Part shown: positions 1 to 7,218 of the stretch, in pieces
Numbering within the stretch: position 1 is the first letter of the stretch
Layout of the letters: every line of letters begins with the position of its first letter
Origin: a virus
IMG/VR virus record: IMGVR_UViG_3300047550_003482
Location: 1 to 64,000 of that record
DNA: 64,000 nt
Reading direction: 5' to 3' (one strand)
Notes under the pieces: generated by a model
Seen by the model: the letters and a program-made list of their open reading frames with translations, nothing else
What the model was told of the DNA's origin: nothing
The model's database searches: none
Program-made: the position numbers and the translations under genes

Positions 1-14
1 TTGAAGATAAATAG

Positions 15-43
15 TTGACAAAAATTACAGATGTTGCTATACT
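15..43 (+). promoter_or_regulatory. Consensus sigma70 promoter
   Basis: TTGACA (15-20) and TATACT (38-43) are separated by 17 nt. It faces the 47-aa basic protein gene and the tRNA cluster, so it probably starts the tRNA operon. Confidence 0.85.
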
Positions 44-66
44 AGCATTCTGTTGGAGATATTGAA

Positions 67-210
67 ATGAAGACTGAAACTGTGCAAGTTCAACGTGTTC
101 GTGAACGCAATCCTTTGGTGGCTCTGGTACTGTTTCGTCGTGCTGGTGTTCATCGTAAGAGTAACAAAGCCCAACGTAAGTTGGACAAGCAACGTAATAA
201 TGATTGGTGA
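67..210 (+). CDS. Small basic protein, 47 aa
   Basis: The ATG follows GGAG at 55-58 and a consensus promoter. The product is rich in Arg and Lys and has no domain I recognise. Its last codon and stop (TGA, 208-210) lie inside the 5-prime end of the CAT tRNA, so the tRNA must be cut from the same transcript. It could be a nucleic-acid-binding peptide, but that is a guess from charge alone. Confidence 0.6.
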   Translation: MKTETVQVQRVRERNPLVALVLFRRAGVHRKSNKAQRKLDKQRNNDW

Positions 211-283
211 CGTAGTATAAGTGGTGTGTACGCCGGCCTCATAAGTCGGAATGGTGTTGGTTCGATTCCAACCGTCACTACCA
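206..283 (+). tRNA. tRNA with CAT anticodon (Met or Ile2)
   Basis: The cloverleaf has acceptor GGTGACG pairing with CGTCACT (G-U at 1-72), anticodon loop CTCATAA, T-loop TTCGATT and an encoded CCA. The loop fits both elongator Met and tRNA-Ile2, whose C34 is converted to lysidine by TilS. A TilS homologue lies at 4667-5296, which makes the AUA-reading Ile2 identity plausible but unproven. The gene overlaps the preceding CDS by 5 nt. Confidence 0.88.
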
Positions 284-426
284 ATCTAATATATTCTAGC
301 ACTTAGAGAATGACTGCATGGGACTGTGGAGCAAAGCAGAAACCCTGTGGTAATAATCGGGCGGTAGTTTGAACCCTACTCCTTGATTCTCATTCTGGTT
401 CACTAGGTGCTAGAATATATTAGATT
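283..426 (+). ncRNA. Candidate tRNA-like RNA closed by a 23-bp helix
   Basis: Nucleotides 284-306 pair with 403-425 along 23 positions; the single DNA mismatch (T303/G406) becomes a G-U wobble in RNA. Inside, 307-313 (AGAATGA) pairs with 390-396, followed by a D-arm-like CTGC/GCAG hairpin (314-317/336-339) and a T-arm-like hairpin (364-367/376-379) with loop TTTGAACC. There is no convincing anticodon arm and no CCA. A long terminal helix plus a tRNA-like head is the plan of bacterial Y RNAs (YrlA); a decayed long-variable-arm tRNA is the alternative. Confidence 0.5.
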
Positions 427-429
427 AAA

Positions 430-504
430 GCCTGGTTAGCTCAGAGGTAGAGCAGCGTCTTGATAAGGCGTTGGTCGGTGGTTCGATCCCACCACTAGGC
501 ACCA
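430..504 (+). tRNA. tRNA-Ile (GAT)
   Basis: Acceptor GCCTGGT/ACTAGGC, anticodon loop TTGATAA, T-loop TTCGATC and an encoded CCA form a complete cloverleaf. Confidence 0.95.
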
Positions 505-512
505 AAATTAAT

Positions 513-589
513 GCCACTATAGCTCCAATTGGTAGAGCGCCGGTCTGAAGAATCGGGCGTTGTAGGTTCGAATCCTACTGGTGGCACCA
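513..589 (+). tRNA. tRNA-Phe (GAA)
   Basis: Acceptor GCCACTA/TGGTGGC, anticodon loop CTGAAGA, T-loop TTCGAAT and an encoded CCA form a complete cloverleaf. Confidence 0.95.
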
Positions 590-598
590 AATATAATT

Positions 599-673
599 GC
601 TGATATAACACAGTGGTAGTGTACTTCCTTGGTAAGGAAGAGGTCGCAGGTTCAAATCCTGCTATCAGCACCA
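599..673 (+). tRNA. tRNA-Thr (GGT)
   Basis: Acceptor GCTGATA/TATCAGC, anticodon stem CTTCC/GGAAG with loop TTGGTAA, T-loop TTCAAAT and an encoded CCA. Confidence 0.95.
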
Positions 674-684
674 GTAAGAACAAT

Positions 685-759
685 TGGGGGTAAATCGATT
701 GGAGCAGATACTACTCTTTGAAAGTAGGTGACTGGGATCGTAACCCAGACCCCCTGCCA
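685..759 (+). tRNA. tRNA-Gln (TTG)
   Basis: Acceptor TGGGGGT/ACCCCCT has an open U1-U72 end and discriminator G73, both in keeping with Gln identity. The anticodon loop is CTTTGAA (TTG) and CCA is encoded. Confidence 0.9.
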
Positions 760-766
760 AAAATAT

Positions 767-859
767 GGAGATGTTAGCCGAGTTGGACTAGCGGCGGCTG
801 TTTTGAACACAGAGGGCCCTTAAACGGGTGTGTGAGTTCGAGGCTCACCTTCTCCGCCA
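767..859 (+). tRNA. tRNA-Ser (TGA)
   Basis: Acceptor GGAGATG/CTTCTCC, anticodon loop TTTGAAC (TGA), a long class II variable arm, T-arm GTGAG/CTCAC, discriminator G73 and CCA. It ends 26 nt before iscU. Confidence 0.92.
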
Positions 860-860
860 A

Positions 861-868
861 GATAAATA
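861..868 (+). promoter_or_regulatory. Late-promoter-like GATAAATA
   Basis: GATAAATA lies 17 nt before the iscU ATG, with an AGGAG ribosome-binding site between (874-878). It matches the TATAAATA-type octamer of T4-like late promoters. Confidence 0.45.
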
Positions 869-885
869 TTATTAGGAGATATGTT

Positions 886-1266
886 ATGTCCTATTCAGAC
901 AAAGTAATTGACCACTATGAAAATCCTAGAAATGTAGGATCATTTGAAAAAAATGATCCAGATGTAGGAACAGGTATGGTTGGAGCTCCGTCGTGCGGAG
1001 ATGTAATGCGATTGCAAATAAAAGTTGACAATGAAACAGGCTTGATAACTGATGCACGATTCAAAACCTATGGTTGTGGATCAGCTATCGCATCCAGTTC
1101 ATTGGTAACCGAATGGGTAAAAGGTAAAACACTAGAACAAGCAACACAAATCAAAAATACAGATATTGCAGCAGAATTAGCATTGCCTCCCGTAAAAATA
1201 CATTGTAGTATTTTGGCAGAAGATGCTATTAAAGCAGCAATTGTTGATTATCAAAAAAGACATTAA
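886..1266 (+). CDS. iscU: IscU-type Fe-S cluster scaffold
   Basis: This 126-aa protein is a full-length NifU-N/IscU homologue. The three cluster-ligand cysteines are visible at about C37 (PSCGD, with D39), C64 (YGCGS) and C107 (IHCSI, with H106). The LPPVK motif, which in bacterial IscU binds the HscA chaperone, is intact. The start is the ATG at 886 behind AGGAG; the reading frame is open further upstream, but only through the tRNA. It sits between tRNA-Ser and tRNA-Arg, the latter starting 2 nt after the stop, so it is probably co-transcribed with them. It likely assembles Fe-S clusters with host IscS; an IscA-like carrier is at 15156-15503. Confidence 0.93.
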   Translation: MSYSDKVIDHYENPRNVGSFEKNDPDVGTGMVGAPSCGDVMRLQIKVDNETGLITDARFKTYGCGSAIASSSLVTEWVKGKTLEQATQIKNTDIAAELALPPVKIHCSILAEDAIKAAIVDYQKRH

Positions 1267-1267
1267 A

Positions 1268-1344
1268 CGGTCCTTAACTCAATGGATTAGAGTGCAAGCC
1301 TTCGAAGCTTGAGGTTGCGGGTTCAAGTCCTGCAGGACCGGCCA
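1268..1344 (+). tRNA. tRNA-Arg (TCG)
   Basis: Acceptor CGGTCCT/AGGACCG, anticodon stem CAAGC/GCTTG with loop CTTCGAA, T-loop TTCAAGT and an encoded CCA. It begins 2 nt after the iscU stop. Confidence 0.94.
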
Positions 1345-1348
1345 AAAA

Positions 1349-1513
1349 TCAAAGATTGTTGATGAATCTTAACGCTTCATTTCTATCAGAAAAATAACGT
1401 ATCTTAAGTTCACAATCAAACAAATCATATACTAGGATGCAACAAATACCAACCTCACTCAAACTTAGTTGGAAATACAATCCACCTGGAGTAAAGTTTT
1501 TATAAGTTCTCAC
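1349..1513 (-). CDS. Possible small protein, 54 aa
   Basis: An open frame runs from a GTG at 1513 to a TGA at 1349-1351 on the minus strand. The composition looks protein-like (ending FSDRNEALRFINNL). There is no clear ribosome-binding site or ATG, so it may be chance. Confidence 0.3.
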   Translation of the reverse strand: MRTYKNFTPGGLYFQLSLSEVGICCILVYDLFDCELKIRYFSDRNEALRFINNL

Positions 1514-1545
1514 CTTGTATTTATTTTATTTTTTACCAAAACTAA

Positions 1546-1573
1546 TAGACAAAATCAAAACTTGAAGTATAAT
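1546..1573 (+). promoter_or_regulatory. Sigma70-like promoter of a candidate ncRNA
   Basis: TAGACA (1546-1551) and TATAAT (1568-1573) are separated by 16 nt. The predicted start, about 1580, coincides with the first base of the long inverted repeat at 1581. Confidence 0.6.
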
Positions 1574-1580
1574 AGCTACA

Positions 1581-1792
1581 TGTTTAAATACACATACTGA
1601 TCAAAAAATTTATTTATTAAATTACTGTGTGGTAAGACACACTGGTTGGATGCTGACATTCATATTGTTATTGAATAGTCAGACAAAATTCTAAATTCCT
1701 GCAGTAAATTTAGAAATAATCATCGGCCGTAAAAAATCTAGCCCCATATATTAATATGCATTCGGGGTGTGGTCAGTAGGTGTATTTAAACA
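1581..1792 (+). ncRNA. Candidate structured ncRNA with four hairpins
   Basis: Arms 1581-1600 and 1773-1792 pair at 19 of 20 positions and close a 172-nt interior. Inside are hairpins 1626-1630/1637-1641; 1653-1662/1672-1682 (10 bp with one bulged A); 1689-1697/1707-1715 (9 bp, perfect); and 1742-1745/1764-1767 with an inner CATAT/ATATG. A promoter points at its first base. There is no U-run after it, so the transcript may continue into the gene at 1869. I do not recognise the family. A small transposon-like element with terminal repeats is the alternative, but no target-site duplication is clear. Confidence 0.5.
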
Positions 1793-1868
1793 CACCATAA
1801 GAAAGTATATACTCTCACTTTGGTTTTCTCTCGGATGCAATAAATACATCTGTAAACAGGAGAAAACC

Positions 1869-2624
1869 ATGAGAAAAATAATAATAATTGGTTTAGCTGT
1901 TTGTTGTGGTATTGCCTATGGACAAACTACCTATGATTCAACTTCTAGAGTTGATACATTTAATAGTTCGTCTAGCACTGTAAACAGTAACAATATCAAT
2001 AACAATCAAAATATAAACGTAACCACGGTTACCAGTACCAACGAAAACATCAATCGTTCAACTAGTACAAATGAAAGTACTAATGTAAACATTAATTCTG
2101 GGCACACTACAAGTGCAAATACGAATACCAACGTTAACACTAATACAACAACACAAGATTTAAACAGTGTTAATAGAAACGACAGTTATAGTCGTAGTGA
2201 TGTTAAACAAACATTAATTCAACCACCACCAACCGCAGTTGCTCCAACTATGATGAGCGGCGGAAATCCTGACCTATGTACAGTAGGTGTAAGCGGTGCT
2301 GTACAGACACAGATTTTAGGTGTAAGTGCAGGAAAAACTCAAAGAGATTTTAATTGTGAAAGGCTAAAACTAAGCAAAACCATGTATGACATGGGTATGA
2401 AGGTTGCAGCGGTAAGTGTCCTATGTCAAGATCGTAGAGTATTTGATGCTATGCTTTCTGCTGGCACACCTTGCCCATTTGATGGTAAGATAGGTGATGC
2501 AGCAAGACAATTGTGGGAAGCTAATCCAGACCGTATACCTGCAGTTGAAAAGGAAAAACAAAATGCTTCGTTATTTAGTATTAGCACTTTCTTTAGCAAT
2601 CTCATCACTCGTATATTCCAATGA
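1869..2624 (+). CDS. Exported Asn/Thr-rich protein
   Basis: The start is the ATG at 1869 behind AGGAG (1858-1862), giving 251 aa. Residues 1-18 form a signal peptide (hydrophobic IIIIGLAVCCGIAYG, then Q). Residues 20-130 are low-complexity Asn/Ser/Thr. The C-terminal ~90 residues hold a compact Cys-containing domain (CTVGVSGAVQ, NCERLKLSKTMYDMG, GTPCPFDG) of a type I associate with phage proteins. The 3-prime end overlaps the next gene by 62 nt. Probably periplasmic or envelope-associated; function unknown. Confidence 0.75.
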   Translation: MRKIIIIGLAVCCGIAYGQTTYDSTSRVDTFNSSSSTVNSNNINNNQNINVTTVTSTNENINRSTSTNESTNVNINSGHTTSANTNTNVNTNTTTQDLNSVNRNDSYSRSDVKQTLIQPPPTAVAPTMMSGGNPDLCTVGVSGAVQTQILGVSAGKTQRDFNCERLKLSKTMYDMGMKVAAVSVLCQDRRVFDAMLSAGTPCPFDGKIGDAARQLWEANPDRIPAVEKEKQNASLFSISTFFSNLITRIFQ

Positions 2625-4086
2625 GATATTTCCGGGCGTAAGGCCCGGAGTACCTTTAGTAGATGTACGTGGTTCAGGTATTGCTTTAAATCTAGGAGAT
2701 GACCAAGTTAGTCAAAATATTCCTTTACCCTTCAATGTAACATTGTTTGGTAAAAATTTTAACAGTGTCTGGGTCAGCAACAACGGAGTTATAAGTTTTT
2801 CAAATGGAAATATAACAGGCTACAATAGTGAACCGTTAAATGCATTAAATTCAGCATATAACTATGCATTATTTCCATTATGGACTGATTTAATAAATCA
2901 TGGAAATGCTAATCCATATTATAGAATAGATTCAAACACTGCAATATTTGGTTGGTATGGGTCAAAGGAATATAGTAACAACATTGGTAGAAATTTCAGC
3001 AATACATTTGAAGTGCAATTATGGAATAACAGTGCATTTGAATTTAGATACCAAGAAGTTAATGTAATAAGACAACCATTTACCATAGGATACACAGGAG
3101 ATATTGCAGCAGGTGAGTATAAACAATGGGCTAGACACCCAGGCGGAAATTTCAGTGCTAACAACTTTAGCTTTTACTCAGATGCAGTGAACCAATGTCA
3201 AATTAATCCTTTAAGCAGTATTACATGCGAAGGATACCAACAGGCTTATTTTAATCTGCAATGTAGCATGAATTCATTGTACAGCATTAGTTGTCCTGGA
3301 TACGAACAAGCTATATTAGAACAAATGTGTCCTGGAAATCCATTATACAGTATTAGTTGTCCGGGCTACAGTAGAGAGTTTGCAACTAGACTAGCTCTTC
3401 AAGGTAAAGAAGATTTTACTAAAATTCAAAATAAAAATACTGAAGTTCAAGTAGCAGAAGAAATTCCAAACACCACATCAGTTGATGTGGGTGGTGTTCA
3501 GTTGACAACTAATGGATCTATATCAATAGCTACAGGAATTCCAGAAGTATCAAGACAAAGTTCAGATAAAACAAAAGAACGTAGCCCAGCATTAGCATTT
3601 AGCAATCAGGCAATAAGAAACTTATCCAATGTGGTTAATTCTGTTTTAGAAAACACATTAATGTCTAGCATGGAATCACAGAATAATAACTCACTAGAAG
3701 ATAGGCAAAATCCAAGATTTAATATGTTTGCTCAAGCAAATGAAAATTCAGATGTTAACAGGGTACAACAATTAAGAACTAACAATGAGGTTAAAAATAA
3801 TACTACAACAGTAGACGATGCTAAAGAAAAACCATTGTCTGAAAATTTACGTGGTTCTGCGGTAAATTCTGATTTACCAGAACGTATTGACATGCGTTCG
3901 TTAGCGGTTGTTCCTAATGGTTTCAATTCATACTTGAGTCTGCAATTAAGAGATTCAGTTTTTTATTCACCGAGAGAAATTTATCGTAATCAAACTGTGA
4001 TTGATAACAATAGTGTTCTAAGACAACTTAATTCATCTAGCAGTAGATTATTTGATAATTTAGTGCAAGATCAATATAGGAGATAA
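2563..4086 (+). CDS. Exported NIDO-like protein with Cys repeats
   Basis: The start is the ATG at 2563 (AAGGA upstream), giving 507 aa with a signal peptide (MLRYLVLALSLAISSLVYSN). Residues ~35-210 resemble the nidogen-type NIDO fold (VSNNGVISFSNG, FPLWTDL, NTFEVQLW, TIGYTGD). Three tandem ~23-residue Cys repeats follow, of the pattern C-x-x-NPLYSISCPGY. The C-terminal half is polar and looks disordered. A surface or adhesion-related role is inferred from the fold class only. Confidence 0.75.
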   Translation: MLRYLVLALSLAISSLVYSNEIFPGVRPGVPLVDVRGSGIALNLGDDQVSQNIPLPFNVTLFGKNFNSVWVSNNGVISFSNGNITGYNSEPLNALNSAYNYALFPLWTDLINHGNANPYYRIDSNTAIFGWYGSKEYSNNIGRNFSNTFEVQLWNNSAFEFRYQEVNVIRQPFTIGYTGDIAAGEYKQWARHPGGNFSANNFSFYSDAVNQCQINPLSSITCEGYQQAYFNLQCSMNSLYSISCPGYEQAILEQMCPGNPLYSISCPGYSREFATRLALQGKEDFTKIQNKNTEVQVAEEIPNTTSVDVGGVQLTTNGSISIATGIPEVSRQSSDKTKERSPALAFSNQAIRNLSNVVNSVLENTLMSSMESQNNNSLEDRQNPRFNMFAQANENSDVNRVQQLRTNNEVKNNTTTVDDAKEKPLSENLRGSAVNSDLPERIDMRSLAVVPNGFNSYLSLQLRDSVFYSPREIYRNQTVIDNNSVLRQLNSSSSRLFDNLVQDQYRR

Positions 4087-4088
4087 CA

Positions 4089-4613
4089 ATGAACGAAGAA
4101 CAAAAAGAAATGGAATTGGACGAAAAAATAAACAACACTGTTATATCAATTGGGGGATATAGTTTTACTCCTGCAAAGCTGATGATCATGGCTACGATAG
4201 TTTCATCAGTATTGGGTGGTTTATATGCAGCATTTGAAGTGTATAAAGATTACATGGATATGAAAAAAGCAATTCAAGAATATGTTGCACCTGATTTTGC
4301 TCCAATGAATGAAAAATTAAGTGTGTTGCAGAAACAAATGGAACTTACTAAAGCAAGTGTACAGGAAGCTACTAACTACACCAATGAGATTAAAAATGAT
4401 TTAAAGTCGGATATACGTAGATTAGAATCTGTTGTTGATCAAGTAGAAAGAGGCACTAAACAAAGTCAAAGAGAAATTGATTTAGAACTTAAAACTGTAA
4501 GACAAGAAATGAACAGATTGGATAAAGAAAATGCCGCTGAAATACGAAACATAAAAAATGAAGTGGATGCTAAGATAAAGAAAGCATTGGACAATCCGTT
4601 GGCCAATAAGTAA
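4089..4613 (+). CDS. Membrane-anchored coiled-coil protein
   Basis: This 174-aa protein has one transmembrane segment at about residues 30-50 and a long heptad-rich coiled coil from ~70 to the end. It starts 2 nt after the previous stop behind AGGAG, so it is the last gene of a three-gene exported/membrane unit. Function is not recognised; an envelope or lysis-associated role is possible. Confidence 0.7.
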   Translation: MNEEQKEMELDEKINNTVISIGGYSFTPAKLMIMATIVSSVLGGLYAAFEVYKDYMDMKKAIQEYVAPDFAPMNEKLSVLQKQMELTKASVQEATNYTNEIKNDLKSDIRRLESVVDQVERGTKQSQREIDLELKTVRQEMNRLDKENAAEIRNIKNEVDAKIKKALDNPLANK

Positions 4614-4614
4614 T

Positions 4615-4643
4615 TTGACGATAAATGTAATTTCATATATAAT
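4615..4643 (+). promoter_or_regulatory. Sigma70 promoter of tilS
   Basis: TTGACG (4615-4620), 17-nt spacer, TATAAT (4638-4643). It drives the gene at 4667. Confidence 0.85.
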
Positions 4644-4666
4644 CTTGAATAGCATAGAGGTTTTAT

Positions 4667-5296
4667 ATGAAATTCAATTGGACCTACACTGAAAGTGTAC
4701 CTAATAAACTTTATGTTGCCTGTAGTGGCGGCGTAGATAGTGTAGCAACAGCAGCCATTCTTAGTGAATGGCGTGATGTTACATTATTGCACTTCAGCCA
4801 TCTTGATCATGCTCATAAATATGAACTAGAAACCGTTGATAATCTATCATATAAGTTAGGTATTAAATTGATCACCGGCTATCAAACTGGAGACCAAAAT
4901 CATGGGAACAAAGAAGAGCATTGGCGTAATGCACGTTATAATTGGTTTCATAGTTTTGATACTTATGTTGCTACTGGGCATACACTTGATGACGCGGTTG
5001 AGTGGTATTTGATGACATGTTTGCGTGGACGTGGTGAATATATGCCGCATCGTAATCGTAATGTGTTTCGTCCATTTCTACTTACCGACAAGAGTAAATT
5101 AGAAGAATATTGTCGGTATCGTGATTTGAAATGGTATGAAGATCCTGGCAATCATAATGTTGAGTTCAGTCTTCGTAGCCGTGTAAGGAATCAAATGGTT
5201 CCGATTGCAATGAGTTGTGAACCAGGATTGAAGAACATGGTAAAACGCAGATTAGTAGAAAAGGTAAAAGAAGACAAAAAAGTTATTGACAAGTAG
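4667..5296 (+). CDS. tilS: tRNA(Ile)-lysidine synthase, catalytic domain
   Basis: This 209-aa PP-loop ATPase carries the SGGVDS motif (residues 20-25), the GHTLDDAVEW block that corresponds to TilS GHxxDDxxE, RPFLL, and EDPGNHNVEFSLRSRVRN, which matches the TilS substrate-binding segment. It corresponds to the N-terminal catalytic domain; the longer C-terminal tRNA-binding part of E. coli TilS is missing. TilS converts C34 of tRNA-Ile2(CAU) to lysidine so that it reads AUA. A CAT-anticodon tRNA is encoded at 206-283. It has its own consensus promoter. Confidence 0.85.
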   Translation: MKFNWTYTESVPNKLYVACSGGVDSVATAAILSEWRDVTLLHFSHLDHAHKYELETVDNLSYKLGIKLITGYQTGDQNHGNKEEHWRNARYNWFHSFDTYVATGHTLDDAVEWYLMTCLRGRGEYMPHRNRNVFRPFLLTDKSKLEEYCRYRDLKWYEDPGNHNVEFSLRSRVRNQMVPIAMSCEPGLKNMVKRRLVEKVKEDKKVIDK

Positions 5297-5313
5297 AAAA
5301 AGGTCTATATAAT
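5286..5313 (+). promoter_or_regulatory. Sigma70 promoter of tRNA-Leu
   Basis: TTGACA (5286-5291), 16-nt spacer, TATAAT (5308-5313). It overlaps the 3-prime end of tilS and precedes tRNA-Leu. Confidence 0.85.
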
Positions 5314-5338
5314 AGACACATTAGCTGATAAGCATTTT

Positions 5339-5423
5339 GCGACTGTGGCGTAATTGGTAGCCGCAATGGACTTAAAATCCATCGCTTTTTAGCGTGCCGG
5401 TTCGACTCCGGCCAGTCGCACCA
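5339..5423 (+). tRNA. tRNA-Leu (TAA)
   Basis: Acceptor GCGACTG/CAGTCGC, anticodon stem ATGGA/TCCAT with loop CTTAAAA, class II variable arm CGC-TTTTTA-GCG, T-loop TTCGACT, A73 and CCA. Confidence 0.95.
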
Positions 5424-5428
5424 AACAT

Positions 5429-5490
5429 AGGATACTAACAGCAAAAATTTATACTCTAGACTTGTAATCTAACCAGTAAAAATGTATCCT
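5429..5490 (+). tRNA. Truncated tRNA-like gene lacking a T-arm
   Basis: AGGATAC (5429-5435) pairs perfectly with GTATCCT (5484-5490). Between them is an anticodon-like hairpin TAGA/TCTA with loop CTTGTAA (TGT, Thr). No T-arm can be drawn and no CCA is encoded; the whole unit is about 62 nt. It lies 5 nt after tRNA-Leu. It may be a decayed tRNA-Thr or a minimal tRNA-like RNA. Confidence 0.4.
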
Positions 5491-5491
5491 G

Positions 5492-5764
5492 CTATTTATG
5501 ACCGAGTCTGTTAAGAATATTGATAGCTCGGTTTCTTAACCTAGTGGTGAACTCACCTTCAGTAAGCACACCTTTAGCTAGATTGCATTTTCTGCATGTA
5601 ACTTGCAAATTGTCATAGGTGGTTGGTCCACCTTGACTTTCAGGTATAACATGATCTAAATGTATCTCAGCATTGGTTAAGTCTTCGTCACAGTAGACAC
5701 AATAATAACCATCACGTTCTATAACACGACGGCGGAGATTTGTAGGAATACGTTCTTTTTTCAC
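5492..5764 (-). CDS. HNH endonuclease
   Basis: This 90-aa protein has the complete HNH/zinc arrangement: CVYC, then LDHVIPESQGG, YDNLQ, and CRKCNLAKG. The start is a GTG at 5764 with no Shine-Dalgarno; a TAAATA motif lies 5 nt upstream. It could be a free-standing homing endonuclease or a small virion-genome-processing nuclease. It is divergent from the gene at 5791, with which it shares a 26-bp intergenic region. Confidence 0.85.
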   Translation of the reverse strand: MKKERIPTNLRRRVIERDGYYCVYCDEDLTNAEIHLDHVIPESQGGPTTYDNLQVTCRKCNLAKGVLTEGEFTTRLRNRAINILNRLGHK

Positions 5765-5769
5765 GTTGA

Positions 5770-5785
5770 TATTTAGCTATAAATA
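5770..5785. promoter_or_regulatory. Back-to-back late-promoter motifs
   Basis: On the minus strand TAAATA (5775-5770) lies 5 nt before the HNH start. On the plus strand TATAAATA (5778-5785) lies 5 nt before the ATG at 5791. Neither gene has a ribosome-binding site, so both mRNAs may be leaderless. Confidence 0.5.
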
Positions 5786-5790
5786 CCAAC

Positions 5791-6471
5791 ATGCATAAAA
5801 TCATCCTACCTAAAATATTACAACCCTTCAAATGTTTAGATTTGATTAGGTTAGGTAAAAAAAATGACGGAGGATATTTGATATCTTATCAAGATGTTTT
5901 AAACACAAAAAACTTTATTGGATTTGGAGTCGGTGAAGATTGCTCATTTGAATTAGATTTTTTAAAGTTGAATGATGTAGCAATATCTCTATATGACAAA
6001 GACAGCAGAGCATCTAACGATTTGTATCAAAACCAATTTCACTCCAATAGAAAATTTCACACAAAAAACATAGGCAATGGCTTAGATGAAATTAGTGTCG
6101 AGGCTGTATTGAAGGACACAGAATCAGTATTTTTAAAATGTGATATTGAGGGTAACGAATACAATATATTAGATGACATCATGATGCATGACAGAATTTT
6201 TTCTGGATTGGTAATTGAATTTCATGATATCGCACAATATAAAAACTTTAATTTGGTAACTAATTTTATTGGCAAAACGAGGTTGAAGTTGGTACATTTA
6301 CACGTAAACAATTATATGTATTACAAAACAGAAAATGGAGTAGTGCCAGATGTAATAGAACTAACTTTTACAAGTTCAGAAAATATCATTTACGACAAAA
6401 ATCTAACACTACCAAATGTATTAGACATGCCAAACAATCCAAACGATTTAGAATTTCATATAGATTTTTAA
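5791..6471 (+). CDS. FkbM-type methyltransferase
   Basis: This 226-aa protein resembles the FkbM SAM-dependent methyltransferase family: GFGVGEDCSFELDF near the N-terminus fits the SAM-binding region, and FLKCDIEGNEYNIL is the family's K-x-DIEGxE block. The gene ends 2 nt before a GT32 glycosyltransferase, so the pair probably modifies a glycan. No Shine-Dalgarno is present; TATAAATA lies 5 nt upstream. Confidence 0.7.
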   Translation: MHKIILPKILQPFKCLDLIRLGKKNDGGYLISYQDVLNTKNFIGFGVGEDCSFELDFLKLNDVAISLYDKDSRASNDLYQNQFHSNRKFHTKNIGNGLDEISVEAVLKDTESVFLKCDIEGNEYNILDDIMMHDRIFSGLVIEFHDIAQYKNFNLVTNFIGKTRLKLVHLHVNNYMYYKTENGVVPDVIELTFTSSENIIYDKNLTLPNVLDMPNNPNDLEFHIDF

Positions 6472-6473
6472 TA

Positions 6474-7187
6474 ATGCTAATACCTAAAGTAGTTCATGTT
6501 ACTTGGAAAAGTAAAGATATCTTGAATAATCAGGCACCTTTAATATTGAATGGCGTTAGAAACATCGTTGATATAAATCAAGATTGGCAGTTGCAACTTT
6601 CAGATGATGTTGAATTGGAAAGTTATTTAAGCAAAAATTTAAGTAGGTATGATTACAATCTTCTCTCATCTAGACATATTGTAGAAAAATCTGATGTTTG
6701 GAGATTACTGAAGATATATAATGAAGGTGGAATGTACATTGATATTGATAGATTGTTCAACAAAAAACTAAATGATATCATTAGTCCAACTGCAAAATGT
6801 GTTTTGCCTACTAATAACGATTTTGACTTTTCACAGGATTTAATTATCAGCGCACCAGAAAATCCTATTTACAAAGAAGTATTAGAACTTAACTTGTTAC
6901 GCAGAAGGCAGGGTATAAACGATATTTATTTTTTGGGCGCTCAAACATACATGCATGGTGTAACCAAAGCTTTATTTGGAACAGTAATTGATACTAATCC
7001 AGGTGCAAATGTTTTTGAACACATAAAAAAAGAATTAGGAAAAATAGAGTTTATACAAACATATAATGAAATGTTACCAAATAAAACTTTTGTGTATGAA
7101 TATGATCCAACCACATATTGTGAAGGTAATGGAAAATCTAAAAATGAGTTTTACCAAGAATTTGATGTAACACATTGGATGTTGTAG
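6474..7187 (+). CDS. GT32-family glycosyltransferase
   Basis: This 237-aa protein begins IPKVVHVTWKSKD, the usual opening of GT32 (Gly_transf_sug) enzymes. EKSDVWRLLKIYNEGGMYID carries the acidic, Gly-rich block ending in the DID metal/nucleotide-sugar motif. It follows the FkbM-type gene by 2 nt. Substrate unknown; a host surface glycan or phage glycoprotein are both possible. Confidence 0.8.
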   Translation: MLIPKVVHVTWKSKDILNNQAPLILNGVRNIVDINQDWQLQLSDDVELESYLSKNLSRYDYNLLSSRHIVEKSDVWRLLKIYNEGGMYIDIDRLFNKKLNDIISPTAKCVLPTNNDFDFSQDLIISAPENPIYKEVLELNLLRRRQGINDIYFLGAQTYMHGVTKALFGTVIDTNPGANVFEHIKKELGKIEFIQTYNEMLPNKTFVYEYDPTTYCEGNGKSKNEFYQEFDVTHWML

Positions 7188-7218
7188 AATAATAAAACAA
7201 CTTAATAAGGAAAGTAAG

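Noticed and set aside
832-885. Upstream extension of iscU
   Set aside because: It runs through tRNA-Ser; the family start and AGGAG fix the ATG at 886.
1581-1792. The 20-bp inverted repeat read as a small transposable element
   Set aside because: No clear target-site duplication, no second copy in the window, and a promoter start that coincides with the arm favour a structured RNA.
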